This document shows positions 36,794 to 46,100 of a DNA stretch of 64,000 nt, piece after piece. Position numbers and translations under genes: made by a program. Every line of letters starts with the position of its first letter. Positions within the stretch are counted from its first letter, which is position 1. Below the pieces are notes generated by a model. It was not told where the DNA came from. It saw nothing but the letters and a program-made list of their open reading frames with translations, and did not search any database. Source of the stretch: Aureococcus anophagefferens (Eukaryota; Sar; Pelagophyceae; Pelagomonadales; Pelagomonadaceae). Location of the stretch: NCBI RefSeq assembly GCF_000186865.1, contig NW_008705593.1, positions 279,483-343,482 of the forward strand. Reading direction: 5' to 3'.

Positions 36794-37306
36794 TCCGCCC
36801 GCCGTAAACACCACGCTTTTTACGTACTAGTACGGGGCGGCGCACTCTCGGCCGGCGGGATCATCCGATTATGGGTGCTTTAACTCAATGATTATGGGAA
36901 ACTCGTCGCGAGCGCTCGATTTTTCGGGCGACGTTCGAGGAGAGGGGGTTAAAGAGGGGTCGGGGACACTTTCGGGGACACCATGACGAGACACGGGGCG
37001 GCGCTGTGAGGATGAGGGCGTGAAGCGGACAGAGTGTCGATTTTATCGGACGATAGGCTTCAGCGTCCGCCCAAGCCAAGGCAGGCGCGTCGGCGGGGTG
37101 CGTCGCCTAATGCGCTAGAGAGAGAGGCGCGTAGGCGGGGTGCGTCGCCTAATGCGATAGAGAGACCGTGGGGGCTCTCGAGCCGGCTCCCGGCCATCTT
37201 CGCGGCCGTCTGGGGTCCGTGGTCGCGGGCGATTCTCGACGAGAACGCCCTCGCCTAATGCGCTATCTCTAGAAAAGCACGACGACGTCTCCGCGCCTCT
37301 CGCCAG
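36794..37306. other. Intergenic region with dispersed motif copies
   Basis: This 513 bp gap between two convergent genes has no gene. It carries the tandem and single copies of the TCGCCTAATGCGCTAGAGAGA motif (listed separately). The remainder, including an A/T-rich patch near 36870-36900, is unrecognised. Confidence 0.6.
37085..37272. repeat. Tandem and inverted copies of the dispersed GTCGCCTAATGCGCTAGAGAGA motif
   Basis: Copy a (37085-37124) and copy b (37127-37166) are 42 bp apart and share GGCGGGGTGCGTCGCCTAAT followed by GCGMTAGAGAGA. A third partial copy, TCGCCTAATGCGCTATCTCTAG, is at 37251-37272. The core GCGCTAGAGAGA also appears near 3950 and in reverse near 61085. Confidence 0.75.
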
Positions 37307-38203
37307 TCAACCCGCCTTACTAACTTCCTTCAAGTCGTTCTCCCGGAGCTCGCGCCTGGCCGCGGCGAGCTCGAGCTTCGCGTCGCAGAGCGCGACGACC
37401 GCGACCGTGAGCAGGCCGATGAGGACGACCGTCGACTCCGCGAAGTGCTTCGTCAGGCCCAAGACCCAGTAGCCCTGGGCGAGCAGCACGCCGATGACCC
37501 GGGACTGGATCGCGAGCGCCCGCAGCAGCGGCGCGAGCACGAGCCGCGTGTGGGCGACGAAGGACGTGATCGGCGACGCGAGGTAGCGCAGGAGCTGCGC
37601 GACGGGCCGCCGCGCGCCGGCGAGCGCGAGCGCGAGCCGGTAGTGCGTCGTCGAGCCCGGCGCGGAGCGGTAGCCCGCCCAGGCGCCGTAGCCCGAGCTC
37701 GCGAGGACGTAGGCGACGAGCGTCGACCGCAGGATGCGGTAGACGAACCTGGCCCAGGTGACGAGGAAGATTATTAGCAGACCGGCGACGACCATGCCGA
37801 GCGACACGGCCAGCGACGGGTGGTCGACCAAGTAGATCACGTGGCGCGGGAGGAGCCGGAGCACCGGCGGCGGGATCTTCGACGAGTAGCGCGCCGTCGA
37901 CGTCCTCGGGAGCGCGCGGCCGACCGCGACGTGCAGGAGCAGGAGCAGCGCCGGCATCGCGACGAGCATGAGTCCCACGAACTTGTGCGACATGAACCAG
38001 GACTTGTTGGCTTTGTCCTTTTCCTTGCTGCGCTGCCTGCCGAAGCCGAAGAGCCGTCGCAAGCGCAGCGCTACCAGAAGCGCGATGCCCAGTGCTATAG
38101 CTCCTATCTGTGGATGCGCTTTCGTGAAGACGACCGCGGCGCGCGCGATGTTCGTTCCGCTGCGCAGCGTGTCCATCGTCGCATAGCGCTTGAGCGTGTT
38201 CAT
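37307..38203 (-). CDS. Multi-pass membrane protein of unknown function
   Basis: The 298-residue protein begins MNTLKRYATMDTLRSG, with no cleavable signal. Hydrophobic segments lie near IGAIALGIALLVALRL (about 35), FVGLMLVAMPALLLLLHVAV (75), SLAVSLGMVVAGLLIIFLV (130), ITSFVAHTRLVLAPLLRALA (215) and TVVLIGLLTVAVVALC (262), with Arg/Lys-rich loops between them. No motif points to a transporter class. I do not recognise the family. It may be an endomembrane or plastid-envelope protein. Confidence 0.65.
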   Translation of the reverse strand: MNTLKRYATMDTLRSGTNIARAAVVFTKAHPQIGAIALGIALLVALRLRRLFGFGRQRSKEKDKANKSWFMSHKFVGLMLVAMPALLLLLHVAVGRALPRTSTARYSSKIPPPVLRLLPRHVIYLVDHPSLAVSLGMVVAGLLIIFLVTWARFVYRILRSTLVAYVLASSGYGAWAGYRSAPGSTTHYRLALALAGARRPVAQLLRYLASPITSFVAHTRLVLAPLLRALAIQSRVIGVLLAQGYWVLGLTKHFAESTVVLIGLLTVAVVALCDAKLELAAARRELRENDLKEVSKAG

Positions 38204-39112
38204 CGGCAGTGCTTTGCTCTCAACCTCCCTCTCAACCTCTCACATGCGAAGAAAAAAAAGCCTGGTTGCACCAAGAGCGGCCCGGGATAAAACCCCAGGC
38301 ACGTCATGCCGGGTTCCTCGATCGCGGGCCCGGCACCCACCCACCCACCTCCTGGCCAATCAGGGACCTCCTTTTCGTTAGTTACCTTCAAGTTGCCGCT
38401 CGCCGAATCGCCACAACGCGCGCGCGGGACCGCGGGACCGCGCGGCGCCGCGGGCGGCGAAATGCTCGCGTCCTCGTGTCTGCTGCGCGGCGAGGGTCGG
38501 AGTAGGCGCTGCCACGGGCGCACGCGCGCATCGAGGCGCGACGAGCGGACCGCCAAGGCGCGTGTCGCCGGCCCTGCGCCCTTGCGCAGCGCGCGCGGAG
38601 TACACCGTGACCGGCGCGGCAGCGCGGCGCGCGCGCGCGCGCGCGCGCGCGCGCGACCTACCAGTAAGCACTCAGTACACCCTGCGATTTCCAAATCCGG
38701 GCCCCGGGCCCCACCCACCCACCTCGGCATGACGTTCGAATCTTTTGTCCGTGGGTGGCCCGTGGTTGCACAAGTGGTTGCACTTCTGGTTGCCGCGGCA
38801 GAGAAATTATTATTATTATTGGTGATTTAGCGTCGGAGGAGCCGCATGCCCAAGAGCACACACGGCCTGTAGGCCTCGGACGGAAGAAGTTGAAGTAGGT
38901 GGGGCAGCTGCCCCCCAGCAGGGGCCGAAGGCCCACGGGGGGAGGATCAGCCTCCCCGGCGCCACAAGTGGCGAAGCCCCGAAGGGCGAGAAAAAAAAGG
39001 GGGGGGGGGGGGGAGAGCCCGAGAGGCAAGGGAAGGGGGAGGGGGAGGTGGCCGGGGCAAATTGAGGTGCAAGACGCCACAAGTCCCATGATGCCCATTC
39101 CACAGGGACAAG
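38204..39112. other. Intergenic region, low complexity and structured
   Basis: No gene is supported. It contains a GC alternating run (about 38625-38655), two CCCACCCACCCACC tracts (near 38340 and 38713), an ATTATTATT run (about 38806-38820), an inverted pair ACGTCATGCCG / CGGCATGACGT (38300 and 38726), the hairpin array described separately, and A8 followed by G15 at 38991-39013. Confidence 0.6.
38864..38998. repeat. Array of consecutive GC-rich hairpins ending in an A8 run
   Basis: Successive palindromic stems are GGCCTGTAGGCC (38864-38875), GGGGCAGCTGCCCC (38901-38914), GGGCCGAAGGCCC (38922-38934), GGGGAGG-ATCAG-CCTCCCC (38939-38957), GCCACAAGTGGC (38961-38972) and GCCCCGAAGGGC (38976-38987), then AAAAAAAA. 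They could fold as either strand. It resembles organellar double-hairpin repeats, but no known element is identified. Confidence 0.65.
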
Positions 39113-42046
39113 TTAACACCGCTCGAAGACGCGGTACATGCGCTCGAGGCTCGTGAGCTTGATGACGGCGTCGGCGTCGGCGAGGTCCTCGGGCGGGAGG
39201 AGGAGCGTCTTGAGCGCGGGGAGGATGGACGTCTTGAGGACGGCCTCCGCGCGCTCGTTGAGGACCTTCTCGTCGGCGTCGTCGCTCGGGAGCGTCGCGT
39301 AGCAGGTGCCCAGGGCCCGCGCGACGTTCTCGAAGCAGGCCTTCTCGTAGCGCCACTCCGTGTCGTTGGCGAGGACCCAGAGGAACCGCGGGATCGCCGA
39401 CGGCTCCGGCACGTACTCGCGCAGGAGCTCGGGCATGCCCAGCAGCAGGCCCTTCTCCGCGTCGATCTTGACGCTAAAGTACTCCTCGAGCATGGCGGCC
39501 TTGGACCCGAGCGTCGCCGCGGCCTTGGCCGCGTCGGCCGCGGCCGACGCCTCCGTCCGGTCCGGCTCCTCGCTGCGGAGGTGCGCGGCCATGAGAAAGG
39601 CGAGATCGCCCGGCGGGTCGAACTCGATCGTCGGCGCCTCGCCGAACTGGCGGATCGCGAGCTGGTAGAAGAGCTCGACGGACAGCGCGCCCGTGTTCGC
39701 GAGCGCCAAGTGCGTGCCGTGCTGGATGATGGTCCAGTGCGCGTCGTAGTGGCCCACGAGCACGTGCTGCCGCATGGCCTCGGCGGACTGGACGCCCGGC
39801 CGCCGCGCGCGGATCGCGTCGAGGAGCTCGCGGACGCTGTCGTACTTGCACGCGGTCTCCCGGACCGCGAGCTCGTACTGCTTCTTGAGCAGGCCGCCGT
39901 CGGCGGAGACGACGGCGCCGCACTCCTCGCACATCTGGGTGCCCTTGGCGAGCTGCTCGTAGGCGAAGGAGAACGCGCCGGGCACCGTCGCGAGGTTCTC
40001 GTCCTTGCGCGCGCCGCACTTGGAGCAGAAGCCGACGCCGCCGCCGCCGCCGTCGCGCGCGACGGGCGCCGCGCGGAACGACGCCGTGCCCCCCTCCCGC
40101 GACACCGTGAGCTCCGGCGCCTCGTCGGGCGCCGGCGCGGCCCGCCGCCGCAACCGCTTCGGCGCCGCCTCCGCGTCGTCGTCGTCGTCGTCGCCCGCCG
40201 GCGGCGCGGCCGCGCCGTCGTCGTCGTCGTCGTCGCCCGCCGGCGCGTCGTCGTCGTCGTCGTTGGCCGACGACGGCGGCGCGGTCTCCTGCGTCGACGG
40301 CGGCGGCGCGCCGTCGCCCTGGGGCGACCACGACTTGCTCGGCGAGTGGCGGAAGGGCCGCGCGGGCGACGGCCGGTCCGCGCGCCGCGTCCGCCGCGCG
40401 ACGGGCGACGCGGGCGACGGCGCCGCGCCGTCGTCGTCGTCGTCGTCCGCGGGCGACGACTCCGCGTCCGGCGGCGGCGGCGGCGGCGCGTAGTCGTCGT
40501 CGTCGTCGTCCTGGGACGGCCGGGGCCAGAGCGGCTCCGTGTTGCCGACGACGGCGGCCGGCGGCGGCGCGCGCTTCCGCTGGCTCGGCGAGAAGAAGGC
40601 GTCCATGCGCTGGTCCCGCGGGTCCGTGCGGATCATCTTCTCCGGCCGCTGGCTCAGGGACGGCTCCTTGCGCGGCTGGCTCGGCCGCGGCGCCGCGTCC
40701 TGCGACAGCGAGCCCCGCGACGGCGAACTCTGCGACCCGCCGGACGTCTTCCGCCGCTTCGGCGACGCCGTGAGCTTCCGGTCGCTCAGGTCCGCGATGC
40801 GCATCTCGTGGGCCGTCTCGGCGACGAGCTTCTCCAGGTGGCAGCGGATCGTGTCGAGGATGGGCGCCTCGTAGAGGAACGCGACCTCCTTTTTCGTCGG
40901 GTGCACGTTGACGTCGACGTGGTGCCCCGGCACGTCGATCGCGAGGTACGCGAAGGGCTTGGCCTTGCCCCGGCTCCCCAGGCCGTCGGCGGCGTCGGCC
41001 GACGCCGCGTAGGCCTCGTCGACCATGCGCTTGAAGGCCGCGGACTCGACGAGGCGGTCGTTGACGAAGAGCGTGAACCGCCTCGCGGCGTCGCGCGCGG
41101 TCGGCGTCGCGCCGAGCGTCGAGTGCTCGCGGGCGCGGCGGCTCACGAAGCCGCGGCACGCGAACTCGCAGGCGTGCTCGCCGCCGTCGTCCTGCGTGCA
41201 CACGTCCGGGTCGTCGCCGGGCTTGCGCGCGCAGGAAAATTCCCGGACGTCGTCGGCGACCGCGCCGTGGACCGCGCGGATGGCCGCGAGCGTGTCGCCG
41301 CCGGCGACGTTGACGTCGCAGGCGCCGTGGGCCTTGCGGCAGCTCACGGACACGCCGCGGCCCGCGTAGTGGACCGCGTAGGCGCCGCAGACGCGGCTCA
41401 CGAAGTGGTACTGGTCCGCGGCGGACGCCGCCATGGCCCGGCGCCGCGTGGGCATGTTGTAGAACAGGTCCTCCACGGTGATGGTCGTGCCGTCGGCGCC
41501 GGCGCAGGGCGTCGGCCCGTCGACGGGCTCGCCGTCGCGGTACGCGCACCGGTAGGCGCACGCGCCGTCGCGCGTCTTCGTGAGGATCGAGAGCTTGGCC
41601 ACGTGGGAGATGGACGCGAGGGCCTCGCCGCGGAAGCCGAAGCTTTGGATGGACTGGAGGTCCTCGAAGGTCCGGAGCTTGGACGTCGCGTGGCGCACGC
41701 AGAGCAGCTTGAGGTCCGCCTTGCGGACGCCGGAGCCGTCGTCGCTCACGCGGAGCAGCTTCACGCCGCCCTCGGCGACGCTCACGGCGATGGTGCGCGC
41801 GCCGGCGTCGATGGCGTTCTCGAACATCTCCTTGAGCGCGTTGCCCGGCCGCGCGACGACCTCGCCGGCGGCGATGCGGTCGATGGTCGCGCGGTCCAGG
41901 GGCACGATGGCCTGCGGCGGCGGCGGCGGCGGCGGCGCGGCGTCTTCCTGTTCGGGTTGCTCCGCGGGCGGCTCGGCGTCCGACGACGCGGCGTCGGAGG
42001 CGGCAGGCGCCTCTTTTACACTCGAGGGTCTGCGCTTGGGCGCCAT
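39113..42046 (-). CDS. MLH1: MLH1, MutL-type DNA mismatch repair ATPase, with an extra zinc-ribbon-like insert
   Basis: The 977-residue protein (animal and yeast relatives about 750-770) starts MAPKRRPSSVKEAP. The GHKL ATPase motifs are present: VVARPGNALKEMFENAIDAG (residues 63-82), DDGSG (102-106) and GFRGEAL (137-143). After a long Ser/Asp/Pro linker with poly-Asp, FCSKCGARK and MCEECGAVV (near 675-720) make two CxxC pairs. The CTD region (HWTIIQHGTHLALANTGA, ELFYQLAIRQF) follows, and the terminus is MYRVFERC; the FERC end is diagnostic of MLH1, where it completes the partner PMS endonuclease site. It acts with PMS1/PMS2 homologues in the nucleus. Confidence 0.92.
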   Translation of the reverse strand: MAPKRRPSSVKEAPAASDAASSDAEPPAEQPEQEDAAPPPPPPPQAIVPLDRATIDRIAAGEVVARPGNALKEMFENAIDAGARTIAVSVAEGGVKLLRVSDDGSGVRKADLKLLCVRHATSKLRTFEDLQSIQSFGFRGEALASISHVAKLSILTKTRDGACAYRCAYRDGEPVDGPTPCAGADGTTITVEDLFYNMPTRRRAMAASAADQYHFVSRVCGAYAVHYAGRGVSVSCRKAHGACDVNVAGGDTLAAIRAVHGAVADDVREFSCARKPGDDPDVCTQDDGGEHACEFACRGFVSRRAREHSTLGATPTARDAARRFTLFVNDRLVESAAFKRMVDEAYAASADAADGLGSRGKAKPFAYLAIDVPGHHVDVNVHPTKKEVAFLYEAPILDTIRCHLEKLVAETAHEMRIADLSDRKLTASPKRRKTSGGSQSSPSRGSLSQDAAPRPSQPRKEPSLSQRPEKMIRTDPRDQRMDAFFSPSQRKRAPPPAAVVGNTEPLWPRPSQDDDDDDYAPPPPPPDAESSPADDDDDDGAAPSPASPVARRTRRADRPSPARPFRHSPSKSWSPQGDGAPPPSTQETAPPSSANDDDDDAPAGDDDDDDGAAAPPAGDDDDDDAEAAPKRLRRRAAPAPDEAPELTVSREGGTASFRAAPVARDGGGGGVGFCSKCGARKDENLATVPGAFSFAYEQLAKGTQMCEECGAVVSADGGLLKKQYELAVRETACKYDSVRELLDAIRARRPGVQSAEAMRQHVLVGHYDAHWTIIQHGTHLALANTGALSVELFYQLAIRQFGEAPTIEFDPPGDLAFLMAAHLRSEEPDRTEASAAADAAKAAATLGSKAAMLEEYFSVKIDAEKGLLLGMPELLREYVPEPSAIPRFLWVLANDTEWRYEKACFENVARALGTCYATLPSDDADEKVLNERAEAVLKTSILPALKTLLLPPEDLADADAVIKLTSLERMYRVFERC

Positions 42047-42123
42047 GCGCGCGCGCGCTCAAAAATTCACCTTCGGCCAGCGTTGCTCGTTGCAGTTCTT
42101 TTACAGTCCGACAGACCGCCAGC

Positions 42124-42915
42124 TCACTTGCTCGCGGCGGCGGCCCACTTCGCGGGCGTGAACGTCTTGAGGTTGAAGGCGTGGACCGCGCTGAGCTCGT
42201 CCTTCGCGGCGTCGTTGACGAGGCGGTGCTGCTTGAGGAGCGGGAGGCCCTCGAACTTGGCCGACACGATGGTGATCTTGAGTTTGGCGCCGCAGCCGTC
42301 GGACAGGTCCTCGACGGCGACGTGCGTCGCGTCGAGCGCGGCTTTAAGTTTTGCGGCGATGGGGTGCTCGCCGGCGCCGGCGTGGTCGTGGCCGCCGCAG
42401 CACGAGTGGTCGTGGCCGCCGTGGTCGTGGCCCGACGCCTCCTTCTTCTCGTGGCCGTGGCCGTGGCCGTGGCCGCGGTCCTCCGCCTTCTTCTCGTGGC
42501 CGTGGCCGTGGCCGTGGTCGTGGCCGCCCGCCTTTTCGTCGTGCGAGCCGTGGTCGTGGTCCATCGTGCACGTCGCGTGGTCGTGGCCGCCGTGGTCGTG
42601 GCTCGCGTGGTCGTGGCCGCCGTGGTCGTGGTCCGCCGTGCACGTCGCGTGGTCGTGGCCGCCGTGGCCGTGGTTCGCGTGGTCGTGGCCGCCGTGGCCG
42701 TGGTCCGCGGTGCACACCTTGCCGTCGCCGTGGTCGTGGCCGTGCGCGTGGTCCTCCGTGCAGTGCTCGTCCGTGCAGACCTTCTCCGCGTCCATCTTCC
42801 TCTTGGCCGCCTGCGCCTCCTCGAGGGACGTCTGCGGCTGCTGGTCCGGCACCGCCGCGCCCATGGACTTGAGCATGTCCGCCGCGCTCCCACTGAACAT
42901 GAGGTTTTGCGACAT
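42124..42915 (-). CDS. BolA-domain protein with a His-rich metal-binding region
   Basis: The start is the ATG at 42915 (MSQNLMFSGSAADMLKSMGA); the open frame upstream begins at TTG only. Residues 50-180 are imperfect repeats of HDHGGHDHA with interspersed Cys (VCTDEHCTEDHAHGHDHG, ATCTADHDHGGHDH, SCCGGHDHAG). Residues 185-263 are a BolA domain: SDGCGAKLKITIVSAKFEG, LLKQHRLVNDAAKDELSAVH, AFNLKTFTPAKW. BolA2/BolA3-type proteins bridge [2Fe-2S] clusters with monothiol glutaredoxins through Cys and His, and both appear here. The His/Cys repeat suggests Zn, Ni or Cu storage or sensing coupled to Fe-S handling; that is inference. It sits 77 bp upstream of MLH1 on the same strand. Confidence 0.88.
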   Translation of the reverse strand: MSQNLMFSGSAADMLKSMGAAVPDQQPQTSLEEAQAAKRKMDAEKVCTDEHCTEDHAHGHDHGDGKVCTADHGHGGHDHANHGHGGHDHATCTADHDHGGHDHASHDHGGHDHATCTMDHDHGSHDEKAGGHDHGHGHGHEKKAEDRGHGHGHGHEKKEASGHDHGGHDHSCCGGHDHAGAGEHPIAAKLKAALDATHVAVEDLSDGCGAKLKITIVSAKFEGLPLLKQHRLVNDAAKDELSAVHAFNLKTFTPAKWAAAASK

Positions 42916-43186
42916 CGCTGCGACGAATTCGCGGACGAACCGGTGCGAGGATGCGCGCACGAGTTGTGCGGATAGACGCGGACGAACTGGCGCGAGGACG
43001 CGAGGACGCGAGGCACGGGCACGACGAAGGAGCGCGCGCCGCTGCGGGAGCTGCCGCAAGCGTTCAGCGAGGGCAAAGATGCATGCTTGATTGTCAAGTT
43101 GACAGCAACATATGCCTTCTAAGTAACGACAGCGCGGCTCTCACAACAGGGGGAGCCGCTGCCGCGCGGCGCCGGGGCTCTCAACC

Positions 43187-46100
43187 ATGGCGCCGGAGTA
43201 CAACGAGGCGGTGGAGATGATGCGCGCGAAGCTGGGCGCGGCCCAGCGGTCCCAGATGAGCGCGCTGCTCGAGGGCATCGAGGCCATCATGACGCAGCAG
43301 CAGGAGCAGGCGTCGAAGCTCACGAGCCTCGCGGCGCACCTCGAGACGCGCTTCATGGACCTCGACGCCAAGTTCAGCAAGAAGATCCCGCGGGAGGTGG
43401 AGCGGGCGACGAAGGACTGCGTGAACCGCGTGACGACGCTCGAGGAGGAGATGGAGGGCTGCTGGAGCCACGTCGAGATGATCATCGACTCGCTCAAGGC
43501 GGGGAGCAAGAAGCGCGCGCAGGCGCTCCAGGGGAACGTCGTCGCCAAGCTCTTCGGCAGCGGCCACCTCAGCGAGGAGCAGCGCCTCGAGCGCGCCGTG
43601 ACCATGCTGCAGAAGCGCATCCGCGACTTCCTCGTGAAGCGCGGCCGCGGGTCCATCGTGCAATTCCGCGGCGAGGCCCCGGCGCCCGAGCACCCGCCCA
43701 TGGAGGACGACGACGACTCCGAGTACGAGTCCTACAGCTCGGAGGAGTCCGAGTCCGACAGCGACGCCGACACCGACGACGAGGACGGCCCGGACTTCGA
43801 CGACGGCCTCGGCGGCTCCGACGAGGCGCGGCGGCACCGCTACCTCCAGCGCAAGGCCGACCGGCGCAACCGGCGCAAGGAGAAGGGCATCAAGTCGGCG
43901 GCGCGGCGCACGAAGCGCGTGCGGCGCACGCGCAAGATCACCAAGTTCGCGTCCAAGCTCGGCGTCTCCGCGTCGCCGGAGAACGACGCGCCCCGCGAGT
44001 ACAACCCGCGGAAACAGCTCATCGACGAGGACGAGGACGCGGACCTGCTGGACGCGCCGGGGGAGCACAAGCGCGTCACGGCGCGGCCCAACAAGTGGCG
44101 GCCGTCCATGCTCAACTCCCACGGCGCCATGTCCGAGGAGGAGCGCAAGATGTTCGAGGCCGCGGGGAAGCCCATCGTCGTGCCCGTCGCGCTGAGCGAC
44201 GACGGCGAGCCCCTCGACATCCCCAAGCCCCAGCCCTACCAGTCGCCGCGCGTCGACGAGCACGGCGTGAAACTCTTCTTCGACGGCTACGGCGGCTGGG
44301 CCAAGGAGGAGGACGTCGAGGAGCAGCGCGCCGCCAAGCACGCGGAGCGCCAGCACCTGCTCCTGAAGGCGGAGGCGGAGCGAGCGGACCGCGAGGCGCA
44401 CCCGGAGAAGTACGCGGCCGCGGACGCCCCGGCCGAGGCCGCGGGCCGCAAGAAGATGGGCAAGACGCTCATGGGCCGGCTGAAGAACGCGAAGATCAAA
44501 GTGAAGATGGCCGTCAAGCTCGGCGTCGCGGGCACGAACACGCACAAGAAGGCGCCCCTGCGCAAGGCCCTCAGCCTCGGCCAGGACGGCAAGAAGTCGT
44601 TCATGGGCCTCGACGACATCGTCGACGACGGCAAGCTCGCGGAGCGCGTCGTCAAGATCGAGCAGGAGCTCGCGACGCGCCTGAAGAACCTCGAGAAGCT
44701 CGCGAACGACACCGCGGGCAAGCAGGACGCGCTCAACGAGGGCCTGGACACGACGGTCGACGACGTCAAGGCGCAGATGAGCTCGCTCCAGGGCGTCGTC
44801 GACCCCATCGCGATCCGCGCCGCGGAGCTCACGGTGAGCCGCCACCTCGAGCAGCACTTCGGCGGCGGGTCGTCCGTGCTCGAGCTCCGCCACGACATCG
44901 ACGCCGTGACCCGCTTCGCGGACCAGCTCCAGGTCCGCTGCGAGAAGGCCCTCGTCGAGGCGAACGCGGAGCGCGCGCTCGCGCGCGAGCGCCGCCGCGA
45001 CGAGCTCGAAAAGCGGCTCAGATGCGTCGAGGCCCTCGACGCCGTGCGCGACTCTTTCGGCGCGCGCAAGGCCAAGGTCAAGCACGGCGAGCCGCTGACG
45101 CCCGGCGAGGCGTCCGCGCAGAACTTCCTCCACTTCCTCGACGAGGGCTGCGGCGGCGCGCTCCGCCAGCTGCCGTCCCAGGGCGAGCTCCAGACCGCCC
45201 TCGCCTTCCAGGCGGAGCCCGGCGACCCCGAGCCGGACGCGCCGCCGCTCGCGCCGTCGACGCTTCTCCGGCTCCGCGTCATCGCCGCGACCTTAGACCA
45301 CTCCGTGGAGATGACCACTCTCAACATCCCCTTCCTCCACGGCGGCGCGCACCACGCGCAGACCATCGCCGACGGCGGCGCCCGGGGCGCGGACGAGACG
45401 CCGCCGCTCCTCGGGCCCGGGGGCCTGCCCTGCGAGACGTGGGCCGAGGCGCTCGAGCTCGCGCTCGAGCGCGTCGTCGCGCTCCTCGACGGCCATGGTT
45501 CGGTGACGGCCGCGTGCCTCGACCTCGCGCGGCTCCGCGGCGAGTTCGACGCGTTCAGCGCGCGGCCCGAGCACCGGGACGTGCTCGTGGACGGCGAGAG
45601 CAGCGACTCCGACGGCGACGTCGCGCACAAGCACCACGGCGCGAAGCACCACGGCCACCACGAGCCCCCGAAGAAGCAGAAGAAGCAGCAGAAGAAGCTC
45701 AACGCGCAGCTCAAGCGCATGGCGTCGTCGCTCGACGCGCACGCGGACCCGCCCGATACCGAGGTCGACCGCGCGCGCGCGCGCCGCGAGTCCGTCGCCA
45801 CGGAGCGCGACCGCACGCGCGTCTGGGAGGTCGCGAGCCGCTTCGTCGCCGGCTCCGGCGTCGAGGAGCTCGCGCCGTCGAGCGTCGCGGCCGACGCGAT
45901 CAACGAGGACCGCGTCGCGCTCGAGAAGGCCATGCACGAGCTCGACCAGGTCCGCGTGCTCGCCCACCAGGGCAACCGCGAGGCGCAGCGCCTCGACTCG
46001 TGCCTCGAGGAGATGGTCGAGCAGATGCGCCACGGCTTCGCGTCGCGGTCCGAGATCCACCAGGTCGACGAGGCGCTCAAGGGCCTCGCGGCCATGTTCC

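Noticed and set aside
38306..38830. Open frame of 174 codons in the 38.2-39.1 kb gap
   Set aside because: Low-complexity, starts at an arbitrary ATG, runs through (GC)n and ATT runs, and has no domain.
42344..42720. Short regularly spaced repeats looking like a CRISPR array
   Set aside because: They are in-frame codons for His/Asp/Gly repeats of the BolA protein, with unequal spacing and no unique spacers.
39581..43090. 1169-codon plus frame opposite MLH1 and BolA
   Set aside because: Arg/Val/Gly-rich antisense shadow; MLH1 and BolA are certain on the other strand.
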